Of a DNA stretch of 64,000 nucleotides, positions 36,365 through 49,148 are shown piece after piece. This stretch comes from Ryuthela nishihirai. Lineage: Eukaryota; Arthropoda; Arachnida; Araneae; Heptathelidae. The position numbers were made by a program, and so were the translations under genes. Within the stretch, counting starts at the first letter, position 1; every line of letters begins with the position of its first letter. Below the pieces are notes generated by a model. It worked only from the letters and a program-made list of their open reading frames with translations. It was not told the origin of the DNA and searched no databases. The DNA lies in the NCBI GenBank assembly GCA_038380435.1, contig JAWZYU010000025.1, forward strand, positions 42,292,691 through 42,356,690, in the 5' to 3' direction.

Positions 36365-39300
36365 CGTTTTCTCATGAACCATAGGTCGCATGACCTTGCT
36401 GTCAAGTTCGTGTTACTCGGCTCTAAAAGGGCTTTCGAATGACCCTATCGTGGGTCCTCTAGGTCAATTAGGGGTCGACTTCATATGCAGAATTTTGTTA
36501 CACGTTTTTGGCTTTTTCTCGTGAACCATAGGTCGCATGACCTTGCTGTCAAGTTCGTGTTACTCGGCTCTAAAAGGGCTTTCGAATGACCCTATCGTGG
36601 GTCCTCTAGGTCAATTAGGGGTCGACTTCATATGCAGAATTTTGTTACACGTTTTTGGCTTTTTCTCGTGAACCATAGGTCACATGACCTTGCTGTCAAG
36701 TTCGTGTTACTCGGCTCTAAAAGGGCTTTCGAATGACCTAATCGTGGGTCCTCTAGGTCAATTAGGGGATATGCAGAATTTTGCTACACGTTTTTGGCGT
36801 TTTCTCATGAACCATAGGTCGCATGACCCTGCTGTCAGGTTCGTGTTACTCGGCTCTAAAAGGGCTTTCGAATGACTCTATCGTTGGTCCTCTAGGTCAA
36901 TTAGGGGATATGCAGAATTTTGCTAAACGTTTTTGTCGTTTTCTCATGAACCATAGGTCGCATGACCTTGCTGTCAAGTTCGTGTTACTCGGCTCTAAAA
37001 GGGCTTTCGAATGACCCTATCGTGGGTCCTCTAGGTCAATTAGGGTATCGACTTCATATGCAGAATTTTGTTACACGTTTTTGGCTTTTTCTAGTGAACC
37101 ATAGGTCGCATGACCTTGCTGTCAAGTTTGTGTTACTCGGCTCTAAAAGGGGTTTCGAATGACTTTATCGTCGGTCCTCTAGGTCAATTAGGGGATATGC
37201 AGAATTTTGCTACACATTTTTGGCCTTTTCTCATGAACCATAGGTCGCATGACCTTGCTGTTAAGTTCGTGTTACTCGGCTCTAACAGGGCTTTCGAATG
37301 ACCCTATCGTGGGTCCTCTAGGTCAATTAGGGGTCGACTTCATATGCAGAATTTTGTTACACGTTTTTGGCTTTTTCTCGTGAACCATAGGTCGCATGAC
37401 CTTGCTGTCAAGTTCGTGTTACTCGGCTCTAAAAGTGGTTTCGAATGACTTTATCGTGGGTCTTCTAGGTCAATTAGGGGATATGCAGAATTTTGCTACA
37501 CATTTTTGGCCTTTTCTCATGAACCATAGGTCGCATGACCTTGCTGTCAAGTTCGTGTTACTCGGCTCTAAAAGGTCTTTCGAATGACCCTATCGTGGGT
37601 CCTCTAGGTCAATTAGGGGTCGACTTCATATGCAGAATTTTGTTACACCTTTTTGGCTTTTTCTCGTGAACCATAGGTCGCATGACCTTGCTGTCAAGTT
37701 CGTGTTACTCGGCTCTAAAAGGGCTTTCGAATGACCCAATCGTGGGTCCTCTAGGTCAATTAGGGGATATGCAGAATTTTGCTACACGATTTTGGCGTTT
37801 TCTCATGAACCATAGGTCGCATGACCTTGCTGTCAAGTTCGTGTTACTCACCTCTAAAAGGGCTTTCGAATGACCCTATCGTGGGTCCTCTAGGTCAATT
37901 AGGGGATATGCAGAATTTTGCTACACGTTTTTGGCCTTTTCTCATGAACCATAGGTCGCATGACCTTGCTGTCAAGTTCGTGTTACTCGGCTCTAAAAGG
38001 GCTTTCGAATGACCCTATCGTGAGTCCTCTAGGTCAATTAGGGGATATACAGGATTTTGTTACACGTTTTTGGCTTTTTCTCGTGAACCATAGGTCGCAT
38101 GACCTTGCTGTCAAGTTCGTGTTACTCGGCTCTAAAAGGGCTTTCGAATGACCCAATCGTGGGTCCTCTAGGTCAATTAGGGGATATGCAGAATTTTGCT
38201 ACACATTTTTGGCCTTTTCTCATGAACCATAGGTCGCATGACCTTGCTGTCAAGTTCATGTTACTCGGCTCTAAAAGGGCTTTCGAATGACCCTATCGTG
38301 GGTCCTCTAGGTCAATTAGGGGTCGACTTCATATGCAGAATTTTGTTACACGTTTTTGGCTTTTTCTCGTGCACCATAGGTCGCATGACCTTGCTGTCAA
38401 GTTCGTGTTACTCGGCTCTAAAAGGGCTTTCGAATGACCCTATCGTGAGTCCTCTAGGTGAATTAGGGGATATGCAGGATTTTGTTACATATTTTTGGCT
38501 TTTTCTCATGAACCATAGGTCGCATGACCTTGCAGTCAAGTTCGTGTTACTCGGCTCTAAAAGGGCTTTCGAATGACCCTATCGTGGGTCCTCTAGGTCA
38601 ATTAGGGGATATGCAGAATTTTGTTACACCTTTTTGGCTTTTTCTCGTGAACCATAAGTCGCATGACCTTGCTGTCAAGTTCGTGTTACTCGGCTCTAAA
38701 AGGGCTTTCGAATGACCCTATTGTGGGTCCTCTAGGTCAATTAGGGGATATGCAGAATTTTGTTACACGTTTTTGGCCTTTTTTCATGAACCATAGGTCG
38801 CATGACCTTGCTGTCAAGTTCGTGTTACTCGGCTCTAAAAGGGCTTTCGAATGACCCTATCGTGGGTCCTCTAGGTCAATTAGGGGATATGCAGAATTTT
38901 GCTAATCCTTTTTTGGCGTTTTCTCATGAACCATAGGTCGCATGACCTTGCTGTTAAGTTCGTGTTACTCGGCTCTAAAAGGGCTTTCGTATGACCCTAT
39001 CGGGAGTCTTCTAGGTCAATTAGGGGATATGCAGGATTTTGTTACACGTTTTTGGCTTTTTCTCGTGAACCATAGGTCGCATGACCTTGCTGTCAAGTTC
39101 GTGTTACTCGGCTCTAAAAGGGCTTTCGAATGACCCAATCGTGGGTCCTCTAGGTCAATTAGGGGATATGCAGAATTTTGCTACACGTTTTTGGCGTTTT
39201 CTCATGAACCATAGGTCGCATGACCTTGCTGTCAAGTTCGTGTTACTCGGCTCTAAAAGGGCTTTCGAATGACCCTATCGTGGGTCCTCTAGGTCAATTA

Positions 39301-42300
39301 GGGGTCGACTTCATATGCAGAATTTTGTTACACGTTTTTGGCTTTTTCTCGTGAACCATAGGTCGCATGACCTTGCTGTCAAGTTCTTGTTACTCGGCTC
39401 TAAAAGGGCTTTCGAATGACCCTATCGTGGGTCCTCTAGGTCAATTAGGGTATCGACTTCATATGCAGAATTTTGTTACACGTTTTTGGCTTTTTCTCGT
39501 GAACCATAGGTCGCATGACCTTGCTGTCAAGTTTGTGTTACTCGGCTCTAAAAGGGGTTTCGAATGACTTTATCGTGGGTCCTCTAGGTCAATTAGGGGA
39601 TATGCAGAATTTTGCTACACATTTTTGGCCTTTTCTCATGAACCATAGGTCGCATGACCTTGCTGTCAAGTTCGTGTTACTCGGCTCTAAAAGGGCTTTC
39701 GAATGACCCTATCGTGGGTCCTCTAGGTCAATTAGGGGATATGCAGAATTTTCTTACACCTTTTTGGCTTTTTCTCTTGAACCATAGGTCACATGACCTT
39801 GCTGTCAAGTTCGTGTTACTCGGCTCTAAAAGGGCTTTCGAATGACCTAATCGTGGGTCCTCTAGGTCAATTAGGGGATATGCAGAATTTTGCTACACGT
39901 TTTTGGCGTTTTCTCATGAACCATAGGTCGCATGACCTTGCTGTCAAGTTCGTGTTACTCGGCTCTAAATGGGCTTTCGTATGACCCTATCGGGAGTCCT
40001 CTAGGTCAATTAGGGGATATGCAGGATTTTGTTACACGTTTTTGGCTTTTTCTCGTGAACCATAGGTCGCATGACCTTGCTGTCAAGTTCGTGTTACTCG
40101 GCTCTAAAAGGGCTTTCGAATGACCCAATCGTGGGTCCTCTAGGTCAATTAGGGGATATGCAGAATTTTGCTACACGTTTTTGGCGTTTTCTCATGAACC
40201 ATAGGTCGCATGACCTTGCTGTCAAGTTCGTGTTACTCGGCTCTAAAAGGGCTTTCGAATGACCCAATCGTGGGTCCTCTAGGTCAATTAGGGGATATGC
40301 AGAATTTTGCTACACGTTTTTGGCGTTTTCTCATGAACCATAGGTCGCATGACCTTGCTGTCAAGTTCGTGTTACTCGGCTCTAAAAGGGCTTTCGTATG
40401 ACCCTATCGGGAGTCCTCTAGGTCAGTTAGGGGATATGCAAGATTTTGTTACACGTTTTTGGCTTTTTCTCGTGAACCATAGGTCGCATGACCTTGCTGT
40501 CAAGTTCGTGTTACTCGGCTCTAAAAGGGCTTTCGAATGACCCTATCGTGGGTCCTCTAGGTCAATTAGGGGTCGACTTCATATGCAGAATTTTGTTACA
40601 CCTTTTTGGCTTTTTCTCGTGAACCATAGGTCGCATGATCTTGCTGTCAAGTTCGTGTTACTCGGCTCTAAAAGGGCTTTCGAATGACATTATCGTGGGT
40701 CCTCTAGGTCAATTAGGGGATATGCAGAATTTTGCTACACGTTTTTGGCGTTTTCTCATGAACCATAGGTCGCATGACCTTGCTGTCAAGTTCGTGTTAC
40801 TCGGCTCTAAATGGGCTTTCGTATGACCCTATCGGGAGTCCTCTAGGTCAATTAGGGGATATGCAGGATTTTGTTACATGTTTTTGGCTTTTTCTCGTGA
40901 ACCATAGGTCGCATGACCTTGCTGTCAAGTTCGTGTTACTCGGCTCTAAAAGGGCTTTCGTATGACCCTATCGGGAGTCCTCTAGGTCAATTAGGGGATA
41001 TGCAGAATTTTGCTACACGTTTTTGGCGTTTTCTCATGAACCATAGGTCGCATGACCTTGCTGTCAAGTTCGTGTTACTCGGCTCTAAAAGGGCTTTCGA
41101 ATGACCCAATCGTGGGTCCTCTAGGTCAATTAGGGGATATGCAGAATTTTGCTACACGTTTTTGGCGTTTTCTCATGAACCATAGGTCGCATGACCTTGC
41201 TGTCAAGTTCGTGTTACTCGGCTCTAAAAGGGCTTTCGTATGACCCTATCGGGAGTCCTCTAGGTCAATTAGGGGATATGCAAGATTTTGTTACACGTTT
41301 TTGGCTTTTTCTCGTGCACCATAGGTCGCATGACCTTGCTGTCAAGTTCGTGTTACTCGGCTCTAAAAGGGGTTTCGAATGACCCAATCGTGGGTCCTCT
41401 AGGTCAATTAGGGGATATGCAGAATTTTGCTACACATTTTTGGCCTTTTCTCATGAACCATAGGTCGCATGACCTTGCTGTCAAGTTCATGTTACTCGGC
41501 TCTAAAAGGGCTTTCGAATGACCCTATCGTGGGTCCTCTAGGTCAATTAGAGGTCCACTTCATATGCAGAATTTTGTTACACGTTTTTGGCTTTTTCTCG
41601 TGAACCATAGGTCGCATGACCTTGCTGTCAAGTTCGTGTTACTCGGCTCTAAAAGGGCTTTCGAATGACCTAATCGTGGGTCCTCTAGGTCAATCAGGGG
41701 ATATGCAGAATTTTGCTACACGTTTTTGGCGTTTTCTCATGAACCATAGGTCGCATGACCCTGCTGTCAAGTTCGTGTTACTCGGCTCTGAAAGGGGTTT
41801 CGAATGACTTTATCGTCGGTCCTCTAGGTCAATTAGGGGATATGCAGAATTTTGCTACACATTTTTGGCCTTTTCTCATGAACCATAGGTCGCATGACCT
41901 TGCTGTTAAGTTCGTGTTACTCGGCTCTAAAAGGGCTTTCGAATGACCCTATCGTGGGTCCTCTAGGTCAATTAGGGGTCGACTTCATATGCAGAATTTT
42001 GTTACACGTTTTTGGCTTTTTCTCGTGAACCATAGGTCGCATGACCTTGCTGTCAAGTTCGTGTTACTCGGCTCTAAAAGGGCTTTCGAATGACCCTATC
42101 GTGGGTCCTCTAGGTCAATTAGGGTATCGACTTCATATGCAGAATTTTGTTACACGTTTTTGGCTTTTTCTCGTGAACCATAGGTCGCATGACCTTGCTG
42201 TCAAGTTCGTGTTACTCGGCTCTAAAAGTGGTTTCGAATGACTTTATCGTGGGTCTTCTAGGTCAATTAGGGGATATGCAGAATTTTGCTACACATTTTT

Positions 42301-42368
42301 GGCCTTTTCTCATGAACCATAGGTCGCATGACCTTGCTGTCAAGTTCGTGTTACTCGGCTCTAAAAGG
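36365..42368 (+). repeat. Higher-order unit B, copy 1 (6,780-bp period)
   Basis: Line-by-line comparison with 43,146-49,148 shows only three differences in ~6.0 kb: T at 40,288 against A at 47,068, C at 41,730 against A at 48,510, and one G missing near 43,312. Anchors 36,684 to 43,464 span 48 monomers (35 short, 9 of 147-bp class, 4 of 148 bp). Shared odd marks include TCTAACAGGG, TTACTCACCTC, GCTAATCCTTTTTTGG (140-bp unit 38,802-38,941), GGTCAGTTAGGGG and TTAGAGGTCCAC. Homology ends inside monomers on both sides. Confidence 0.93.
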
Positions 42369-42605
42369 GCTTTCGAATGACCTAATCGTGGGTCCTCTAG
42401 GTCAATTAGGGGATATGCAGAATTTTGCTACACGTTTTTGGCGTTTTCTCATGAACCATAGGTCGCATGACCCTGCTGTCAGGTTCGTGTTACTCGGCTC
42501 TAAAAGGGCTTTCGAATGACTCTATCGTTGGTCCTCTAGGTCAATTAGGGGATATGCAGAATTTTGCTAAACGTTTTTGTCGTTTTCTCATGAACCATAG
42601 GTCGC
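42041..42605 (+). repeat. 565-bp tetramer, copy 1
   Basis: Four monomers in the order 148, 139, 139, 139 bp, repeated immediately at 42,606. Marks are AAAAGTGGTTTCG, GACCTAATCG, CATGACCCTGCTGTCAGG, TATCGTTGGTCC and TTTTTGTCG. The first part belongs to unit B copy 1; the repeat lies in the spacer absent from the end of copy 2. Confidence 0.9.
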
Positions 42606-43145
42606 ATGACCTTGCTGTCAAGTTCGTGTTACTCGGCTCTAAAAGGGCTTTCGAATGACCCTATCGTGGGTCCTCTAGGTCAATTAGGGTATCGACTTCA
42701 TATGCAGAATTTTGTTACACGTTTTTGGCTTTTTCTCGTGAACCATAGGTCGCATGACCTTGCTGTCAAGTTCGTGTTACTCGGCTCTAAAAGTGGTTTC
42801 GAATGACTTTATCGTGGGTCTTCTAGGTCAATTAGGGGATATGCAGAATTTTGCTACACATTTTTGGCCTTTTCTCATGAACCATAGGTCGCATGACCTT
42901 GCTGTCAAGTTCGTGTTACTCGGCTCTAAAAGGGCTTTCGAATGACCTAATCGTGGGTCCTCTAGGTCAATTAGGGGATATGCAGAATTTTGCTACACGT
43001 TTTTGGCGTTTTCTCATGAACCATAGGTCGCATGACCCTGCTGTCAGGTTCGTGTTACTCGGCTCTAAAAGGGCTTTCGAATGACTCTATCGTTGGTCCT
43101 CTAGGTCAATTAGGGGATATGCAGAATTTTGCTAAACGTTTTTGT
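42369..43145 (+). repeat. Spacer segment between near-identical blocks of unit B
   Basis: This ~777-bp stretch completes the 6,780-bp period of copy 1 and is not repeated at the end of copy 2, which switches at 49,149 to sequence like 44,356. It consists of satellite monomers only, including most of the second 565-bp tetramer. Confidence 0.8.
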
Positions 43146-43170
43146 CGTTTTCTCATGAACCATAGGTCGC
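42606..43170 (+). repeat. 565-bp tetramer, copy 2
   Basis: Exact-order tandem repeat of 42,041-42,605; I saw no substitution between them on reading. Its third and fourth monomers also occur at 36,684-36,961 and 43,464-43,741, so this dimer is present four times within 7 kb. Confidence 0.9.
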
Positions 43171-46100
43171 ATGACCTTGCTGTCAAGTTCGTGTTACTCG
43201 GCTCTAAAAGGGCTTTCGAATGACCCTATCGTGGGTCCTCTAGGTCAATTAGGGGTCGACTTCATATGCAGAATTTTGTTACACGTTTTTGGCTTTTTCT
43301 CGTGAACCATAGTCGCATGACCTTGCTGTCAAGTTCGTGTTACTCGGCTCTAAAAGGGCTTTCGAATGACCCTATCGTGGGTCCTCTAGGTCAATTAGGG
43401 GTCGACTTCATATGCAGAATTTTGTTACACGTTTTTGGCTTTTTCTCGTGAACCATAGGTCACATGACCTTGCTGTCAAGTTCGTGTTACTCGGCTCTAA
43501 AAGGGCTTTCGAATGACCTAATCGTGGGTCCTCTAGGTCAATTAGGGGATATGCAGAATTTTGCTACACGTTTTTGGCGTTTTCTCATGAACCATAGGTC
43601 GCATGACCCTGCTGTCAGGTTCGTGTTACTCGGCTCTAAAAGGGCTTTCGAATGACTCTATCGTTGGTCCTCTAGGTCAATTAGGGGATATGCAGAATTT
43701 TGCTAAACGTTTTTGTCGTTTTCTCATGAACCATAGGTCGCATGACCTTGCTGTCAAGTTCGTGTTACTCGGCTCTAAAAGGGCTTTCGAATGACCCTAT
43801 CGTGGGTCCTCTAGGTCAATTAGGGTATCGACTTCATATGCAGAATTTTGTTACACGTTTTTGGCTTTTTCTAGTGAACCATAGGTCGCATGACCTTGCT
43901 GTCAAGTTTGTGTTACTCGGCTCTAAAAGGGGTTTCGAATGACTTTATCGTCGGTCCTCTAGGTCAATTAGGGGATATGCAGAATTTTGCTACACATTTT
44001 TGGCCTTTTCTCATGAACCATAGGTCGCATGACCTTGCTGTTAAGTTCGTGTTACTCGGCTCTAACAGGGCTTTCGAATGACCCTATCGTGGGTCCTCTA
44101 GGTCAATTAGGGGTCGACTTCATATGCAGAATTTTGTTACACGTTTTTGGCTTTTTCTCGTGAACCATAGGTCGCATGACCTTGCTGTCAAGTTCGTGTT
44201 ACTCGGCTCTAAAAGTGGTTTCGAATGACTTTATCGTGGGTCTTCTAGGTCAATTAGGGGATATGCAGAATTTTGCTACACATTTTTGGCCTTTTCTCAT
44301 GAACCATAGGTCGCATGACCTTGCTGTCAAGTTCGTGTTACTCGGCTCTAAAAGGTCTTTCGAATGACCCTATCGTGGGTCCTCTAGGTCAATTAGGGGT
44401 CGACTTCATATGCAGAATTTTGTTACACCTTTTTGGCTTTTTCTCGTGAACCATAGGTCGCATGACCTTGCTGTCAAGTTCGTGTTACTCGGCTCTAAAA
44501 GGGCTTTCGAATGACCCAATCGTGGGTCCTCTAGGTCAATTAGGGGATATGCAGAATTTTGCTACACGATTTTGGCGTTTTCTCATGAACCATAGGTCGC
44601 ATGACCTTGCTGTCAAGTTCGTGTTACTCACCTCTAAAAGGGCTTTCGAATGACCCTATCGTGGGTCCTCTAGGTCAATTAGGGGATATGCAGAATTTTG
44701 CTACACGTTTTTGGCCTTTTCTCATGAACCATAGGTCGCATGACCTTGCTGTCAAGTTCGTGTTACTCGGCTCTAAAAGGGCTTTCGAATGACCCTATCG
44801 TGAGTCCTCTAGGTCAATTAGGGGATATACAGGATTTTGTTACACGTTTTTGGCTTTTTCTCGTGAACCATAGGTCGCATGACCTTGCTGTCAAGTTCGT
44901 GTTACTCGGCTCTAAAAGGGCTTTCGAATGACCCAATCGTGGGTCCTCTAGGTCAATTAGGGGATATGCAGAATTTTGCTACACATTTTTGGCCTTTTCT
45001 CATGAACCATAGGTCGCATGACCTTGCTGTCAAGTTCATGTTACTCGGCTCTAAAAGGGCTTTCGAATGACCCTATCGTGGGTCCTCTAGGTCAATTAGG
45101 GGTCGACTTCATATGCAGAATTTTGTTACACGTTTTTGGCTTTTTCTCGTGCACCATAGGTCGCATGACCTTGCTGTCAAGTTCGTGTTACTCGGCTCTA
45201 AAAGGGCTTTCGAATGACCCTATCGTGAGTCCTCTAGGTGAATTAGGGGATATGCAGGATTTTGTTACATATTTTTGGCTTTTTCTCATGAACCATAGGT
45301 CGCATGACCTTGCAGTCAAGTTCGTGTTACTCGGCTCTAAAAGGGCTTTCGAATGACCCTATCGTGGGTCCTCTAGGTCAATTAGGGGATATGCAGAATT
45401 TTGTTACACCTTTTTGGCTTTTTCTCGTGAACCATAAGTCGCATGACCTTGCTGTCAAGTTCGTGTTACTCGGCTCTAAAAGGGCTTTCGAATGACCCTA
45501 TTGTGGGTCCTCTAGGTCAATTAGGGGATATGCAGAATTTTGTTACACGTTTTTGGCCTTTTTTCATGAACCATAGGTCGCATGACCTTGCTGTCAAGTT
45601 CGTGTTACTCGGCTCTAAAAGGGCTTTCGAATGACCCTATCGTGGGTCCTCTAGGTCAATTAGGGGATATGCAGAATTTTGCTAATCCTTTTTTGGCGTT
45701 TTCTCATGAACCATAGGTCGCATGACCTTGCTGTTAAGTTCGTGTTACTCGGCTCTAAAAGGGCTTTCGTATGACCCTATCGGGAGTCTTCTAGGTCAAT
45801 TAGGGGATATGCAGGATTTTGTTACACGTTTTTGGCTTTTTCTCGTGAACCATAGGTCGCATGACCTTGCTGTCAAGTTCGTGTTACTCGGCTCTAAAAG
45901 GGCTTTCGAATGACCCAATCGTGGGTCCTCTAGGTCAATTAGGGGATATGCAGAATTTTGCTACACGTTTTTGGCGTTTTCTCATGAACCATAGGTCGCA
46001 TGACCTTGCTGTCAAGTTCGTGTTACTCGGCTCTAAAAGGGCTTTCGAATGACCCTATCGTGGGTCCTCTAGGTCAATTAGGGGTCGACTTCATATGCAG

Positions 46101-49100
46101 AATTTTGTTACACGTTTTTGGCTTTTTCTCGTGAACCATAGGTCGCATGACCTTGCTGTCAAGTTCTTGTTACTCGGCTCTAAAAGGGCTTTCGAATGAC
46201 CCTATCGTGGGTCCTCTAGGTCAATTAGGGTATCGACTTCATATGCAGAATTTTGTTACACGTTTTTGGCTTTTTCTCGTGAACCATAGGTCGCATGACC
46301 TTGCTGTCAAGTTTGTGTTACTCGGCTCTAAAAGGGGTTTCGAATGACTTTATCGTGGGTCCTCTAGGTCAATTAGGGGATATGCAGAATTTTGCTACAC
46401 ATTTTTGGCCTTTTCTCATGAACCATAGGTCGCATGACCTTGCTGTCAAGTTCGTGTTACTCGGCTCTAAAAGGGCTTTCGAATGACCCTATCGTGGGTC
46501 CTCTAGGTCAATTAGGGGATATGCAGAATTTTCTTACACCTTTTTGGCTTTTTCTCTTGAACCATAGGTCACATGACCTTGCTGTCAAGTTCGTGTTACT
46601 CGGCTCTAAAAGGGCTTTCGAATGACCTAATCGTGGGTCCTCTAGGTCAATTAGGGGATATGCAGAATTTTGCTACACGTTTTTGGCGTTTTCTCATGAA
46701 CCATAGGTCGCATGACCTTGCTGTCAAGTTCGTGTTACTCGGCTCTAAATGGGCTTTCGTATGACCCTATCGGGAGTCCTCTAGGTCAATTAGGGGATAT
46801 GCAGGATTTTGTTACACGTTTTTGGCTTTTTCTCGTGAACCATAGGTCGCATGACCTTGCTGTCAAGTTCGTGTTACTCGGCTCTAAAAGGGCTTTCGAA
46901 TGACCCAATCGTGGGTCCTCTAGGTCAATTAGGGGATATGCAGAATTTTGCTACACGTTTTTGGCGTTTTCTCATGAACCATAGGTCGCATGACCTTGCT
47001 GTCAAGTTCGTGTTACTCGGCTCTAAAAGGGCTTTCGAATGACCCAATCGTGGGTCCTCTAGGTCAAATAGGGGATATGCAGAATTTTGCTACACGTTTT
47101 TGGCGTTTTCTCATGAACCATAGGTCGCATGACCTTGCTGTCAAGTTCGTGTTACTCGGCTCTAAAAGGGCTTTCGTATGACCCTATCGGGAGTCCTCTA
47201 GGTCAGTTAGGGGATATGCAAGATTTTGTTACACGTTTTTGGCTTTTTCTCGTGAACCATAGGTCGCATGACCTTGCTGTCAAGTTCGTGTTACTCGGCT
47301 CTAAAAGGGCTTTCGAATGACCCTATCGTGGGTCCTCTAGGTCAATTAGGGGTCGACTTCATATGCAGAATTTTGTTACACCTTTTTGGCTTTTTCTCGT
47401 GAACCATAGGTCGCATGATCTTGCTGTCAAGTTCGTGTTACTCGGCTCTAAAAGGGCTTTCGAATGACATTATCGTGGGTCCTCTAGGTCAATTAGGGGA
47501 TATGCAGAATTTTGCTACACGTTTTTGGCGTTTTCTCATGAACCATAGGTCGCATGACCTTGCTGTCAAGTTCGTGTTACTCGGCTCTAAATGGGCTTTC
47601 GTATGACCCTATCGGGAGTCCTCTAGGTCAATTAGGGGATATGCAGGATTTTGTTACATGTTTTTGGCTTTTTCTCGTGAACCATAGGTCGCATGACCTT
47701 GCTGTCAAGTTCGTGTTACTCGGCTCTAAAAGGGCTTTCGTATGACCCTATCGGGAGTCCTCTAGGTCAATTAGGGGATATGCAGAATTTTGCTACACGT
47801 TTTTGGCGTTTTCTCATGAACCATAGGTCGCATGACCTTGCTGTCAAGTTCGTGTTACTCGGCTCTAAAAGGGCTTTCGAATGACCCAATCGTGGGTCCT
47901 CTAGGTCAATTAGGGGATATGCAGAATTTTGCTACACGTTTTTGGCGTTTTCTCATGAACCATAGGTCGCATGACCTTGCTGTCAAGTTCGTGTTACTCG
48001 GCTCTAAAAGGGCTTTCGTATGACCCTATCGGGAGTCCTCTAGGTCAATTAGGGGATATGCAAGATTTTGTTACACGTTTTTGGCTTTTTCTCGTGCACC
48101 ATAGGTCGCATGACCTTGCTGTCAAGTTCGTGTTACTCGGCTCTAAAAGGGGTTTCGAATGACCCAATCGTGGGTCCTCTAGGTCAATTAGGGGATATGC
48201 AGAATTTTGCTACACATTTTTGGCCTTTTCTCATGAACCATAGGTCGCATGACCTTGCTGTCAAGTTCATGTTACTCGGCTCTAAAAGGGCTTTCGAATG
48301 ACCCTATCGTGGGTCCTCTAGGTCAATTAGAGGTCCACTTCATATGCAGAATTTTGTTACACGTTTTTGGCTTTTTCTCGTGAACCATAGGTCGCATGAC
48401 CTTGCTGTCAAGTTCGTGTTACTCGGCTCTAAAAGGGCTTTCGAATGACCTAATCGTGGGTCCTCTAGGTCAATCAGGGGATATGCAGAATTTTGCTACA
48501 CGTTTTTGGAGTTTTCTCATGAACCATAGGTCGCATGACCCTGCTGTCAAGTTCGTGTTACTCGGCTCTGAAAGGGGTTTCGAATGACTTTATCGTCGGT
48601 CCTCTAGGTCAATTAGGGGATATGCAGAATTTTGCTACACATTTTTGGCCTTTTCTCATGAACCATAGGTCGCATGACCTTGCTGTTAAGTTCGTGTTAC
48701 TCGGCTCTAAAAGGGCTTTCGAATGACCCTATCGTGGGTCCTCTAGGTCAATTAGGGGTCGACTTCATATGCAGAATTTTGTTACACGTTTTTGGCTTTT
48801 TCTCGTGAACCATAGGTCGCATGACCTTGCTGTCAAGTTCGTGTTACTCGGCTCTAAAAGGGCTTTCGAATGACCCTATCGTGGGTCCTCTAGGTCAATT
48901 AGGGTATCGACTTCATATGCAGAATTTTGTTACACGTTTTTGGCTTTTTCTCGTGAACCATAGGTCGCATGACCTTGCTGTCAAGTTCGTGTTACTCGGC
49001 TCTAAAAGTGGTTTCGAATGACTTTATCGTGGGTCTTCTAGGTCAATTAGGGGATATGCAGAATTTTGCTACACATTTTTGGCCTTTTCTCATGAACCAT

Positions 49101-49148
49101 AGGTCGCATGACCTTGCTGTCAAGTTCGTGTTACTCGGCTCTAAAAGG
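43146..49148 (+). repeat. Higher-order unit B, copy 2
   Basis: Tandem partner of 36,365-42,368. Private changes: one base lost in CATAGTCGCATG near 43,312 (a 146-bp monomer), GTCAAATAGG at 47,068 and TTTGGAGTTTTC at 48,510. Shared features include the 140-bp unit 45,582-45,721. At 49,149 the sequence jumps to the AAAAGGTCTTTCG context found earlier in the same unit at about 44,356, which begins a third, shortened repeat. Confidence 0.93.

Noticed and set aside
36365..49148. Assembly error as the sole explanation of the 6,780-bp repeat
   Set aside because: The copies carry private changes (47,068, 48,510, ~43,312) and end in different contexts, which favours a real duplication, although only spanning reads can prove it.
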